Shown here in pieces: positions 15,664-23,563 of a stretch of DNA of 25,419 nucleotides. Position 1 is the first letter of the stretch, and the number at the start of each line of letters is the position of its first letter. Source of the DNA: Bacillota bacterium (GTDB lineage Bacteria > Bacillota > Clostridia > Lachnospirales > Lachnospiraceae). The stretch is taken from assembly GCA_023420935.1 (NCBI GenBank), contig JAEZUR010000044.1, forward strand, positions 1 through 25,419. Direction: 5' to 3'. The notes under the pieces are model-generated. The model was given only the letters and a program-made list of their open reading frames with translations. It did not search any database and was not told the origin of the DNA. Made by a program: the position numbers and the translations under genes.

Positions 15664-16194
15664 TCACTGTAAATCAATCGAATAAAGAACATGATTCCTC
15701 AACGGATTGTTCTCTATGATATTGGGATGCTCAAATTCCATAACTTTAACCATACCAACTTTTTTCATTACATGTTCAGAAGGCAGATTGATTTTCGAGG
15801 TAAAACTGTATATTTTATTGAATCCTAACTGATCCAATCCATATTTTAGGCATGCCTTTGCTCCTTCTGTAGCAAAACCATTCCCCCACACATCATACTT
15901 AAGCCTCCAACCTATTTCAATACAAGGAGTAAATGGAGACTTAAAGTTAGCCCAATGAAATCCGATAAAACCAATAAAGTCACTACTTTGTTTAATTTCT
16001 ACTGCATATAGACCATACCCGTAATGATCGAATTCATCTTGGATTACGTTATAAAATTTATCTGTTTCCTCATCAGTAAGTGCTTTTGTGAAATATTCCA
16101 TAACCCTTGGATCTTTATTCATCTTTCGAAAATCACTTAGATCTTGTTCTTTCCAATCGCGAAATACCAACCGTTTTGTTTCAAAATATATCAT
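15664..16194 (-). CDS. GNAT family N-acetyltransferase, RimJ/RimL-like
   Basis: A 176-residue GNAT of the Acetyltransf_3 class. It opens with FETKRLVFRDWKEQDLSDF, a hallmark of the RimJ/RimL-type enzymes. Motif A is WRLKYDVWGNGFATEGAKA (96-114), and SKINLPSEHVMKKVGM (133-148) matches the Asn-containing motif B. Ribosomal-protein N-terminal or small-molecule amines are possible substrates. TAGGAG precedes the ATG. It is preceded on the same strand by the DUF2200 gene after 62 bases. Confidence 0.92.
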   Translation of the reverse strand: MIYFETKRLVFRDWKEQDLSDFRKMNKDPRVMEYFTKALTDEETDKFYNVIQDEFDHYGYGLYAVEIKQSSDFIGFIGFHWANFKSPFTPCIEIGWRLKYDVWGNGFATEGAKACLKYGLDQLGFNKIYSFTSKINLPSEHVMKKVGMVKVMEFEHPNIIENNPLRNHVLYSIDLQ

Positions 16195-16256
16195 GTTATC
16201 TCCTATTCAGTAACCACCTTAATCAAAACATTAAGAATCTATGTGTGGAACTCCGT

Positions 16257-16607
16257 TTATGCTCTTAATATTTTTTGCATTGCCTTACCTTTTGCTAATT
16301 CATCTATTAATTTATCTAAGTATCTGATTTGTCGCATTAAATCATCTTCAATTTCTTCTACCCGATAGCCACAGATAACTCCTTTGATTAATATAGCATT
16401 GGGATTAAAAAGAGGCGCTTCCTTAAAAAAAGTCTCTACATCCGTTTCCTGACTAATTTGTTGCTGTAGTGTGTATTCATCATAACCAGTAAGCCAGAAT
16501 ATTATTTCATCTACTTCTTGTTTTGTTCTTCCTTTTTTCTCTACTTTTTGTATATAAAGTGGATAAATGCTTGAAAATGGCATTGTGAAAATTCGCGGTT
16601 TCTCCAT
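16257..16607 (-). CDS. DUF2200 family protein
   Basis: A 116-residue soluble protein matching DUF2200 from end to end: RIFTMPFSSIYPLYIQKVEK, GRTKQEVDEIIFWLTGYDE, APLFNPNAILIKGVICGYR and RYLDKLIDELAKGKAMQK. The family is common in Firmicutes and Bacteroidetes and has no known function. AAGGAGGG lies 7 bases before the ATG at 16607; the reading frame extends to 16712, but that part overlaps the upstream gene and lacks a ribosome site. It starts 37 bases after the NTF2-GNAT fusion gene. Confidence 0.93.
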   Translation of the reverse strand: MEKPRIFTMPFSSIYPLYIQKVEKKGRTKQEVDEIIFWLTGYDEYTLQQQISQETDVETFFKEAPLFNPNAILIKGVICGYRVEEIEDDLMRQIRYLDKLIDELAKGKAMQKILRA

Positions 16608-16644
16608 ATGAAAACCCTCCTTTGTATTATTTGCTTTTTGGATT

Positions 16645-17487
16645 TTAAAGTTCCAAAACATAAAGTTCATTTTGTTCATCAAAAGTAAAATTACAAGATA
16701 ATAATGTTCCACATGATTTCATATTTTCAGGTTCAGGTTGGACTATGATACGTTTTGCATTGTCACATAAGCTAATTCTTTCTATTAACGACTTAATTAT
16801 CTGTTTCCCTAAACCTTTCCCTAGATAGTTTGCTTCCCCTATCATATAGTCAATACTGTAAGTACCTTCCATATCAATATCGCCATGCCAAGTCTCTCCA
16901 CCATTTTTATATTCATAATACTGACAAAAGCCTATTGGCTTATCCTCAGACTCGACTATAAAATGATGCACCCAATTAAATTCGCTGTTTCGGTTCTTAA
17001 TCTCATTGAGCCAGTCCTCTGGTTCATGATACCACCTTGCAACATGGGGAGTATATAACCATTTTGTAAACAAATCTACATCATGGTCAAGTAATGCCCT
17101 AATCTTAATTGCATTTTCCTTTCCATATGGAAAGTTATGTTCTGCTTTCGATTGGAATTCCTTGATACTTTGTATTTTACCAAATGCATCAAATTCAACA
17201 AGAGATATTCCATCAAATCCTTCTATTGCATTGTTGTAATTACATTCAAAATACCATTCAACTACCGTTATATTATCTTGATGTATAAACTGCTTAATAT
17301 CCCATTTTAGTACAGTTCCGCACTGATTCCAGTCCACAAACCATGTAAGTACTTGGTTGATGCCTTGGTATTCTGGTCCATAACATTCACTATAATAAAT
17401 GTTCTTGGACATAATATCTGAAATTACACTATCATCTTTATTCAACCAAGCAGCAAAATACTTTTTAATAATATCTTCTTGTTCCAA
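16645..17487 (-). CDS. NTF2-like (SnoaL) domain fused to an AAC(6')-type GNAT
   Basis: A 280-residue fusion. Residues 1-118 form an NTF2-like cone: IIKKYFAAWLNKDDS, ECYGPEYQGINQVLTWF, TVVEWYFECNYN and FDAFGKIQSIKEFQ. Residues about 127-280 are a GNAT of the aminoglycoside 6'-acetyltransferase-like class: LLDHDVDLFTKWL, HVARWYHEPEDW, KPIGFCQYYEY and motif A YLGKGLGKQIIKSL (221-234), then IIVQPEPENMKS and FTFDEQNELYVLEL. The GNAT resembles enzymes that acetylate aminoglycosides, but the substrate cannot be read from sequence. The start is TTG at 17487, about 10 bases after GGGAGG. No in-frame ATG occurs near it. Confidence 0.88.
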   Translation of the reverse strand: MEQEDIIKKYFAAWLNKDDSVISDIMSKNIYYSECYGPEYQGINQVLTWFVDWNQCGTVLKWDIKQFIHQDNITVVEWYFECNYNNAIEGFDGISLVEFDAFGKIQSIKEFQSKAEHNFPYGKENAIKIRALLDHDVDLFTKWLYTPHVARWYHEPEDWLNEIKNRNSEFNWVHHFIVESEDKPIGFCQYYEYKNGGETWHGDIDMEGTYSIDYMIGEANYLGKGLGKQIIKSLIERISLCDNAKRIIVQPEPENMKSCGTLLSCNFTFDEQNELYVLEL

Positions 17488-17556
17488 TATAAAAACACCT
17501 CCCTGTTAGTTAATAAACTAAGGTTCAGTAGAAATTTTATTATGTTCCAGGATAGT

Positions 17557-18363
17557 TTAGGACTTCTGTACGTCCTTGTAATAAGTTAATGGAATTTCCA
17601 GCTCACTTATACAAAGATCATGATCAGTCTTCTCCCATAATCTACGTATAATATCTGTACATTTGACGGCATCGCAGCAATATACAATTGCATCTCCTAA
17701 TTTCGAGTAAATGACTGCACCAAGTTCTTCTAATGGCTTTTTGTAATTTGGATAAAAATCTGAACATCCACCAGCGAGACCCTTGGTAAAATGTGGATGA
17801 AATGGAGCTGTAGTATGAATCCTTCCAGATTCGTCCTTAATTGTAAGAACAAACGCTTTATCGCTTAATCTGTCTGGAATGTCTAACATTTCATCAACCG
17901 CGTGAAAGTATGTGTTTTTATCGTGACCAACTCCAAGTAATAGAATTTTTGCATGCTCATCATATAATCTAGACCAGCAGCCACCGATAGGTGCAGGTGA
18001 TGTAGCCATCTCTTCGCCTTTAATATACTCTCTTGCTCTTTGGCCAAAAGCCACAATGGAATGCGTAGGATGAAGTGAACGTACTCCATCTTTACGTGTC
18101 ACAGCTAAACATGGTAACGCTCCAATGCATGGCATTGTAGTCTTAACATCAAAATAAGGATTATCCTCAACAACATTAGCCCAAGTATGTGTGGGAATAA
18201 GAAACAATCCTTCGTAAAGATACTCACAAAAAGCATCTATCAACATATCGGCACCACCGTCCAGTTCTCCGATTGCTTTTAATGATGTGTGTATTAAAAC
18301 GGTATCATCGTGCTTTATACCTATATTCTCAAGAAATCTTAGTATGTCATTTTTTGTAGTCAT
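17557..18363 (-). CDS. AAC(3)-family aminoglycoside N-acetyltransferase
   Basis: A 268-residue member of the antibiotic N-acetyltransferase family (AAC(3), YokD-like), which moves acetyl from acetyl-CoA to the 3-amino group of the 2-deoxystreptamine ring in its known members. Key blocks: DTVLIHTSLKAIGELDGGAD, LFLIPTHTW, the diagnostic RSLHPTHSIVAFG (95-107), PIGGCWSRLYD, LLLGVGHDKNTYFHAVDE with the catalytic-region His154, and the C-terminal region ending about 40 residues later. It is not a GNAT. The ATG at 18363 follows TAGGAGTG; the ORF extends upstream without a ribosome site. Actual resistance is not proven, since many family members are chromosomal with unknown substrates. Confidence 0.9.
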   Translation of the reverse strand: MTTKNDILRFLENIGIKHDDTVLIHTSLKAIGELDGGADMLIDAFCEYLYEGLFLIPTHTWANVVEDNPYFDVKTTMPCIGALPCLAVTRKDGVRSLHPTHSIVAFGQRAREYIKGEEMATSPAPIGGCWSRLYDEHAKILLLGVGHDKNTYFHAVDEMLDIPDRLSDKAFVLTIKDESGRIHTTAPFHPHFTKGLAGGCSDFYPNYKKPLEELGAVIYSKLGDAIVYCCDAVKCTDIIRRLWEKTDHDLCISELEIPLTYYKDVQKS

Positions 18364-18456
18364 TATTTCACTCCTATTTATTGTTCTGGTACATTTCTGG
18401 CTATGAGCCAATATGTTCTCTTTATCATCTAGGTGATAAGTTTGATATAATCTAAC

Positions 18457-19011
18457 TTATAGGTTCATCAACATTTCATATAACTTATTGACAGTTTTCC
18501 AATTACGAACAGTAGCAGTATCAAAAGTTTTTGATAAACGTGCCGCTAGTTTCGTCTTTCGTATACTTTCATGGCACAGAAAATATATTTCTTTTTTGCC
18601 TGTTCCCAACTTATCTGGACCTACATACTCATTACCGATGAGATCTATCTTTGCTTGTTTAGGAGCATTATTTAAAAAATAGACATAAAGGTGCTCTACC
18701 TGTGGGTCAGATGCTTCTGCTTCGCTAATATCTAACGGTGTGAATGGAATCTGCTCAATAAGATATTGCAATTCATCAACACTTCTTATCATAACGTCAC
18801 TTTGAAATCCAAACTTATTATAAAAAGCAGCATGAATTGCATCCTGCAAAGCTGTTTCTTCCAAATCCGATTCAAAAACTGCATTACCACTTTGAATATA
18901 GGTATTGACTTTGTGTAAGCCCATATCACTCAACAACTGCTTTAGCTCAGCCATTTTTACAATATTTTTTCCACCCACGTTGATTCCTCTAAATAGTGCA
19001 GTGTATTTCAT
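18457..19011 (-). CDS. DUF1697 family protein
   Basis: A 184-residue soluble protein with the full DUF1697 signature: YTALFRGINVGGKNIVKMAEL, LGL-type turn MGLHKVNTYIQSGNAVFES (30-48), then a QIPFTPLD segment, YVYFLNNAPKQ and the C-terminal TVRNWKTVNKLYEML. The family is widespread and its function is unknown, although it is usually found as a single-gene module. GGAGGA lies just before the ATG. It sits between the AAC(3)-family gene (93 bases) and the broken GNAT (27 bases). Confidence 0.95.
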   Translation of the reverse strand: MKYTALFRGINVGGKNIVKMAELKQLLSDMGLHKVNTYIQSGNAVFESDLEETALQDAIHAAFYNKFGFQSDVMIRSVDELQYLIEQIPFTPLDISEAEASDPQVEHLYVYFLNNAPKQAKIDLIGNEYVGPDKLGTGKKEIYFLCHESIRKTKLAARLSKTFDTATVRNWKTVNKLYEMLMNL

Positions 19012-19038
19012 GGTTTTCCTCCAAACTGTCTCTCAAAT

Positions 19039-19601
19039 TTAAAAACTTGCATTATAATCTTTTGCTAATATTGCATACAAGGAGCTATCACATATTCCTT
19101 GATTATTCCAATCCGCTTCTCTATGGGTACCTTCATATTTTAGTCCACATTTCATCATAACTCTACCAGAATTAGGGTTTCTAGGATCATGACGTGATTC
19201 AACACGGTTTACACCCACTTCTTCAAAAAAGAATTTTATCACTGTTGCTAGTGCTTCAGACGTAATCCCTTGCTTCCACCATTTTCTACCTATGCAGTAT
19301 CCAATATGCACCATCTTAATCGCATCATCATTATGAACTACAGATATACCCCCGATTGGTTCATCAGAATTATTTTTACAACGATTGCCCACTGGTAATA
19401 ATCATCTTTACCGTATTGGCCAACCCAATCAGTCAACACCGCATTGCTAATCTCAACTATTTCATGACAAGGCCAAGTTAAAAATTTGGTAACCTCAGGA
19501 TCACTCGCCCAGTTATTGTACATGGCGTCGACATCTTCAAGTGTAAATGGGCGAAGTGTTAATCTATCTGTCTCAAGCTTTTTTGTACCTAAATGTTTCA
19601 T
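19039..19601 (-). pseudogene. GNAT acetyltransferase gene broken by a frameshift
   Basis: Two overlapping frames together encode one RimJ/RimL-like GNAT. The first (from the ATG at 19601, GGAGG 7 bases ahead) gives TDRLTLRPFTLEDVDAM through DDYYQWAIVVK. The second continues NNSDEPIGGISVVH, the acetyl-CoA motif IGRKWWKQGITSEALATV and NPNSGRVMMKCGLKYEG to the stop at 19039. The frame changes at a run of five A (minus strand; T run 19373-19377). One extra A would restore a 187-residue protein of normal length. The gene is therefore a recent pseudogene or carries a sequence error. The downstream part alone lacks the N-terminal strands and a ribosome site. Confidence 0.88.
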
Positions 19602-19677
19602 CTCTGGACCTCCACAAAAAATTAATAACTACCTTCGTTCTGATAATGACTACCTCTTCATACTTACTTGCAACTTC

Positions 19678-20727
19678 TTACTTTTTAAACATCTTACACA
19701 TCCAACGAAAGAACTTATCCTCTTCTTCAAATTGCGGATAATGAGCAGATTTCTCGAATATTACCATCTCATGTGTAGATTGACTTTGTAAACTACTTAG
19801 GTATTTCTCTGCAGCTTCTGGTGAAGTCATGCAATCATATTTACCCATGACAAAATAAACAGGAATCTTAATCTTCGTTACTATGTCATATACTGGTTTC
19901 TTCAGTGCCTCCATAATTAATGCTTCTTGGTACTTACCAGAAGCTGTATAAAAACCAATTGTATTAAGTAGATTATACTCACTGCCAAATAAAAAACCTT
20001 TTGTATAATCCCCATTTTCATCAATATTTCTTGCAGCAAAATTATATTTTCGTACATAATCCCTAGGCACTAGTCTCTGACCGTCTTTGATGGATTTTTC
20101 TAATCCACTCAAATGTGTTACATCTTCCATATTTCCTACCTTTTCTGCAGCTTTGATACATTTATGTAAACTATCCAATTCACTTTCTATGGTATCTGAC
20201 ATTTGCCCTATACCTACATATGCACGGTACAGTTTTGGTTCTTTAGCAGCCGCCATGGTAGCAATATAAGTTCCATATGAATGCCCTATTAAAATCATTT
20301 GATCCTTATGTAAGTATTCCTCAATATACGTTGTAAGGCTAATTAAATCATCTACATGGGTAGATGCTGACACATTGGAGTAGTCTTTTCCAAACTGATA
20401 AGATTTTCCACTTCCACGTTGATCATAGTGGACAATGGTAAACTCCTTCTCAAGCATATCCTGGTATTTTCTAACATATGGTATCTCAGAACAACATGGG
20501 CCACCGTGTACAAAAACAATCACTGGATTATCGCGGTTATTCCCTCGAATCATAACTTCAAGCTTTGTCTCATTAATCTTTACTTTCTTTAATTCACTAA
20601 TACTGTTTTTACCATTTATTTTAGGGGTCCAAGTAGGAAAAATTAAACCCACAACCAATATTAGTATTAAGAAAATGATAACCCACTTTATTACTTTGCC
20701 AAATATCTTTAGTGTTTTTTTAGTCAT
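19678..20727 (-). CDS. Membrane-anchored alpha/beta hydrolase, proline iminopeptidase-like
   Basis: A 349-residue protein. Residues 12-31 form one membrane helix after a basic N-terminus, so the catalytic part probably lies outside the cell. The fold has HGGP (74-77, oxyanion loop), DQRGSGKS (102-109), the nucleophile elbow GHSYG with Ser150, and catalytic Asp298 (MGKYDCMT) and His329 (SAHYPQFEE). HGGP plus DQRG-SG-S is the signature of the proline iminopeptidase subfamily (peptidase S33), but substrate cannot be fixed by sequence. The start is ATG at 20727 after GAAGAGAG. It is preceded by about 150 bases with a TTGACA box (-35) but no clear -10, and it lies upstream of the broken GNAT. Confidence 0.88.
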   Translation of the reverse strand: MTKKTLKIFGKVIKWVIIFLILILVVGLIFPTWTPKINGKNSISELKKVKINETKLEVMIRGNNRDNPVIVFVHGGPCCSEIPYVRKYQDMLEKEFTIVHYDQRGSGKSYQFGKDYSNVSASTHVDDLISLTTYIEEYLHKDQMILIGHSYGTYIATMAAAKEPKLYRAYVGIGQMSDTIESELDSLHKCIKAAEKVGNMEDVTHLSGLEKSIKDGQRLVPRDYVRKYNFAARNIDENGDYTKGFLFGSEYNLLNTIGFYTASGKYQEALIMEALKKPVYDIVTKIKIPVYFVMGKYDCMTSPEAAEKYLSSLQSQSTHEMVIFEKSAHYPQFEEEDKFFRWMCKMFKK

Positions 20728-20878
20728 TGTTTCTCTCTTCCCATTCTCTTTTTGAAAGAAATACTCATTTTGTCAAGTCACACGATTGGTTTCATAAATA
20801 AGCATTCAGTACGATTATCATGATTACCTTTAGAATTAGCGTATCATAACATCCATATAATTACAATCGAACATAAGA

Positions 20879-21280
20879 TTAATTTGTATAATTTGTGCTA
20901 TCAGTCAGCATAATTCTTGAATCCATATTGAAGTATAGTTTCCATACATAATTCTCCTTTTTCCATAGAGAAATAACATGAAATACTCCACCTAAATCAG
21001 CCGATTCTGGTAATTCAGTTGTTACCTCAATCACATAATGTATCTGAACAGCATCCTCACTTGAAAAAATAACCTCTTCATTGGATATTTCATATTCATT
21101 TATGTAAAAACCCTTTATAAATTCTGCATATTCAGCTCCAAGGCATCTATATCCACCACAGATCATAATAGCATCCTCAGCAACCAACTCTTTAAATGCT
21201 GCACAATCCCGATTCTTTGCAGCTTTCCAAATTTCATATTCCTTTTCAAATATAAGCTCTTCCTCGTGTTGATAGATCAC
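20879..21280 (-). CDS. DUF4440/SnoaL-like NTF2-fold protein
   Basis: A 133-residue NTF2-like cone-fold protein. Residues 10-60 give the N-terminal helices (EKEYEIWKAAKNRDCAAFKEL, then LVAEDAIMICGG), and YVIEVTTELPESADLGGVFHVISLWKK the sheet, ending VWKLYFNMDS. Such proteins bind small hydrophobic molecules or act as enzymes; no catalytic residue is certain. The start is GTG at 21280, placed by AAGGAGGA 6 bases ahead, so the first residue is encoded by GTG. It is the gene following the nucleotidyltransferase (44 bases). Confidence 0.82.
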   Translation of the reverse strand: MIYQHEEELIFEKEYEIWKAAKNRDCAAFKELVAEDAIMICGGYRCLGAEYAEFIKGFYINEYEISNEEVIFSSEDAVQIHYVIEVTTELPESADLGGVFHVISLWKKENYVWKLYFNMDSRIMLTDSTNYTN

Positions 21281-21324
21281 CGATGTTCCTCCTTACTTAT
21301 TATCCCTATCCTTCCTCTACTAAG

Positions 21325-21720
21325 TTATATTAACTTCTCTGTCATATTGTCAAAATAACCTTTTTTATCCAGAATAACCCTATATCCATCTGTTAGTACT
21401 CGTTTCGTCCCTTCATCTAATGGTACATCCATCCATGATGGCTCAACGATTCCAAATTCTACTTCCATTTCGTCGTAGAATACTCTGATTGATGTACACG
21501 CACCCCATAACTCAACAGAAAACTTTTTAACAGTGCCAAACTGATGTATAAACATAGAATTGCTCACTAGTTCGGATTTTTCCAACGTCAATATCACCAA
21601 GTCAATATCTGATTCAATAGTTTCTGCTCCCCTAGCATGAGAGCCAACTAAAATAATACTATCAATTAATACATCATTTTCTCCCCAATTTAGGAGCTCA
21701 TTTAAAAATCCATTACGCAT
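21325..21720 (-). CDS. Nucleotidyltransferase domain protein
   Basis: A 131-residue minimal nucleotidyltransferase of the Pol-beta superfamily. The active-site motif is LVGSHARGAETIESDIDLVIL: Gly26-Ser27 and Asp38/Asp40. The third acidic residue is probably in DEMEVEFGIVE. The size is close to the catalytic half of lincosamide or aminoglycoside nucleotidyltransferases and of MNT-type antitoxins, without the C-terminal domain of the resistance enzymes. No HEPN partner gene lies next to it. The ATG at 21720 follows GGAGG by 5 bases; the earlier ATG at 21732 contains that site. The substrate is unknown. Confidence 0.85.
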   Translation of the reverse strand: MRNGFLNELLNWGENDVLIDSIILVGSHARGAETIESDIDLVILTLEKSELVSNSMFIHQFGTVKKFSVELWGACTSIRVFYDEMEVEFGIVEPSWMDVPLDEGTKRVLTDGYRVILDKKGYFDNMTEKLI

Positions 21721-21893
21721 AGTAGCCTCCATTCAAAAAATACTTTTATATCTCACCTGTTCTTTCTATAAATACTGTGAATAGGTCCTTTGTTGTCTTT
21801 TCTAATTTTTGCTTCATAATCTGCAAGAATAATATAATATTCCAAGCTTACTATTTGTTAGCTTATGTAAGTACTCATATAATAAAAAAAAGA

Positions 21894-22210
21894 TCAAGAT
21901 TCCTCTGGTTCATTATAGGCATACCAATCTGATTCTTGTCTTGCGAAATGAATAATCCTTCATAGTTACCTGCATATAAGTCAGTAGTATAGGCATCATC
22001 AAAAATCATGGTACGCCACTCACTACCATCATATCTTTCACGCATCCAGAAATCAATAAAATATACATAATGAAAAACCTGCTGCCAAAAAGGTGCCTCA
22101 TTATATGAATCAGCCCAGATTTTCTCCGGGCAAACTTCTACAAGAATACGTGCCATGTGAAATGTAGAGTCAAACTGATTTCTCAGAGCCTCTGTAATCA
22201 ATCTTTTCAT
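21894..22210 (-). pseudogene. DinB-family gene with an internal out-of-frame deletion
   Basis: The first 92 residues (from the ATG at 22210, AGGAGGGG ahead) match the start of a DinB-like protein: EALRNQFDSTFHMARILVEV, APFWQQVFHYVYFIDFWMRE, GLFISQDK. After 21935 the frame runs into NQIGMPIMNQ..., but the next frame reads ESDWYAYNEPEES and a stop at 21896-21894, which I recognise as a typical C-terminus of these proteins. The middle (roughly 50-70 codons judging by family length of about 160) is missing, including the second and third metal-binding histidines of the fold. The gene is not functional. A CAAGA-CAAGA direct repeat (about 21933-21942) marks the likely junction. Confidence 0.78.
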
Positions 22211-22288
22211 TATAACCCCTCCTAAATCATCATATCCAAGCAACTTAGGATTGTTATATAAAATGAAATTACCCTGTGTTTGTTATCT

Positions 22289-22897
22289 CTACAAACCAAA
22301 ATTTAAAAGTACATTTTCTATCAATTCTTCAATTGACATTGTTCCATCTGTTATCAAAGAATTGTATCCTGCTAAATTGCACTGACTTCTTACTTCTTGA
22401 GCAAATAAAATGTCTCTTTCCATCCAGTTTTCAAAAGCCCTTTCTTTATTCCTGCAGCCTTCTAAAACATCAGGAACCCATGGTCTATCTTTATAATGGG
22501 AAATCTGAAATTCTCTTGTGGGTGTAATACAAATATAATGTTTCTTATCAACATTAAGTTGCAAAATTAATTCTGGTAGAAAAGCTGCTCCTTCAGTAAT
22601 TATACCATTCAAAGAATCAATTTTATTAATATCTTCTAAGAGAAATTCAAATATCTCTCTATAAAACTGCAGTTCCTCCACATTTTGTTCTACTGGACTT
22701 CTCATCCATATTTGATCAGGTGTCATACCTTTTTGTTTTTTACAAATTGGTTTATTCCTTTCTGCACCTCGCATAACATAATTTTCTAAGAAATCATCTA
22801 CTTTGAAGTAGTACAGACCATATTTCTTTGCAATAAATTCAGCAACTGTACTTTTACCACTACAAGGCGAACCTCCAATATAATATACATCCATCAT
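22289..22897 (-). CDS. P-loop kinase-like protein
   Basis: A 202-residue AAA/NMP-kinase-like P-loop protein. The Walker A is GGSPCSGKST (8-17), followed by the VDDF (33-36) of nucleotide or small-molecule kinases, and GIITEGAAFLPE gives the third strand. PDQIWMRSPVEQNVEEL and RDRPWVP-type segments belong to the lid region. Resembles the AAA_33/antibiotic phosphotransferase-like group of short P-loop proteins; substrate unknown. AGGAGG lies 8 bases before the ATG at 22897. It overlaps by four bases (ATGA) the stop codon of the small ORF upstream, and is followed after 78 bases by the DinB pseudogene. Confidence 0.82.
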   Translation of the reverse strand: MMDVYYIGGSPCSGKSTVAEFIAKKYGLYYFKVDDFLENYVMRGAERNKPICKKQKGMTPDQIWMRSPVEQNVEELQFYREIFEFLLEDINKIDSLNGIITEGAAFLPELILQLNVDKKHYICITPTREFQISHYKDRPWVPDVLEGCRNKERAFENWMERDILFAQEVRSQCNLAGYNSLITDGTMSIEELIENVLLNFGL

Positions 22898-23033
22898 CTA
22901 ATAATCCTCCTAAATTTATTCTTATTAGCTGATATAATCAAATATCCATAATCACTACACCTTTCATAATATAAAACTATTGCAGCTCTCTTTGCTTTAA
23001 CCTGTGATTCAAACGATATGTCAGATTTTAATT
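22894..23033 (-). other. Open stretch without a start: possible gene fragment or coupled small ORF
   Basis: After the GNAT stop codon, a different frame stays open for 46 codons (AIIELKSDISFESQVKAKRA, then IVLYYERCSDYGYLIISANK) and ends with TGA overlapping the kinase ATG as ATGA. Such an overlap normally marks real coupled genes. No ribosome site or ATG of its own is visible; the frame reaches back to a TTG at 23100 inside the GNAT gene. It may be the 3' end of a lost gene, or a +1 frameshift extension of the GNAT. I do not recognise the sequence. Confidence 0.4.
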
Positions 23034-23458
23034 CAATTATTGCTGTTTTCTTTTTCTTGCTTACGCAACATTCCATATTTGTTATCTGGTAAGTATTCAA
23101 AATGATGCTTATGATATAACAAGTCAGCTGGATGATTTGCTATAAGACAAACATAACTGTCATCATATGTGTTATCTTCAAAATACTCATCGATAGCCTT
23201 CATAATTTGTTCTGCATATCCTTTACGCTGATACTCCTCGTCTATCATGATATCGCTCACAACATATGTTATACCACCATCGCCAACTATTCTACCAAAT
23301 CCAATAAGTTTTTCTTTATCATAAAGAGACACCGTATATAAAGAATTATCTAGAGCAATTTGGCTTCGTTGTAAATCTTTATTTCCCATTCCAGAACGTA
23401 ACCTAAGGCCTACATAATCTCGTGCTGTGGGAGCTTCATAAACAATCTGTATACACAT
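23033..23458 (-). CDS. GNAT family N-acetyltransferase
   Basis: A 141-residue GNAT. It opens with VYEAPTARDYVGLRLRSGMG; the central strands are LYTVSLYDKEKLIGFGRIVGDG, and motif A is MIDEEYQRKGYAEQIMKAI (71-89). C-terminal LLYHKHHFEYLPDNKYGM is the usual helix-strand end. The family resembles chromosomal acetyltransferases with unknown substrate. GGAGG precedes the ATG. The upstream DNA carries two interleaved direct repeats. It may be co-transcribed with the P-loop gene downstream. Confidence 0.9.
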   Translation of the reverse strand: MCIQIVYEAPTARDYVGLRLRSGMGNKDLQRSQIALDNSLYTVSLYDKEKLIGFGRIVGDGGITYVVSDIMIDEEYQRKGYAEQIMKAIDEYFEDNTYDDSYVCLIANHPADLLYHKHHFEYLPDNKYGMLRKQEKENSNN

Positions 23459-23490
23459 ATATCATCCTCCATAAATATTTTTTAATCGTA

Positions 23491-23545
23491 TCATTTACTA
23501 TAACGTGAAATCGGTCTGACTTGTCATTTACTCATATTTCGGTCT
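23491..23545 (-). repeat. Two interleaved short direct repeats upstream of a GNAT gene
   Basis: The 9-mer TCATTTACT occurs at 23491-23499 and 23524-23532 and the 7-mer TCGGTCT at 23511-23517 and 23539-23545, in the same order. Both lie 30-90 bases ahead of the GNAT start codon, about three helical turns apart. This is the layout of an operator pair, but a short old duplication would look the same. Confidence 0.4.
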
Positions 23546-23563
23546 AGAAATAGAAATTTATGG

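Noticed and set aside
20728..20878. A TTGACA box ahead of the alpha/beta hydrolase gene as a full promoter
   Set aside because: No acceptable -10 box occurs at 16-18 bases, so only the isolated hexamer can be noted.
21733..21890. A 30-codon minus-strand frame (LADYEAKIRKDNKGPIHSIY) and a 23-codon ATG frame upstream of the nucleotidyltransferase
   Set aside because: Neither has a ribosome site, and I recognise no family; possible relics, but not supportable as genes.
21325..22210. A MNT/HEPN-type toxin-antitoxin pair around the nucleotidyltransferase
   Set aside because: No HEPN-like partner is present; the neighbours are DUF4440 and a DinB relic, both unlike HEPN.
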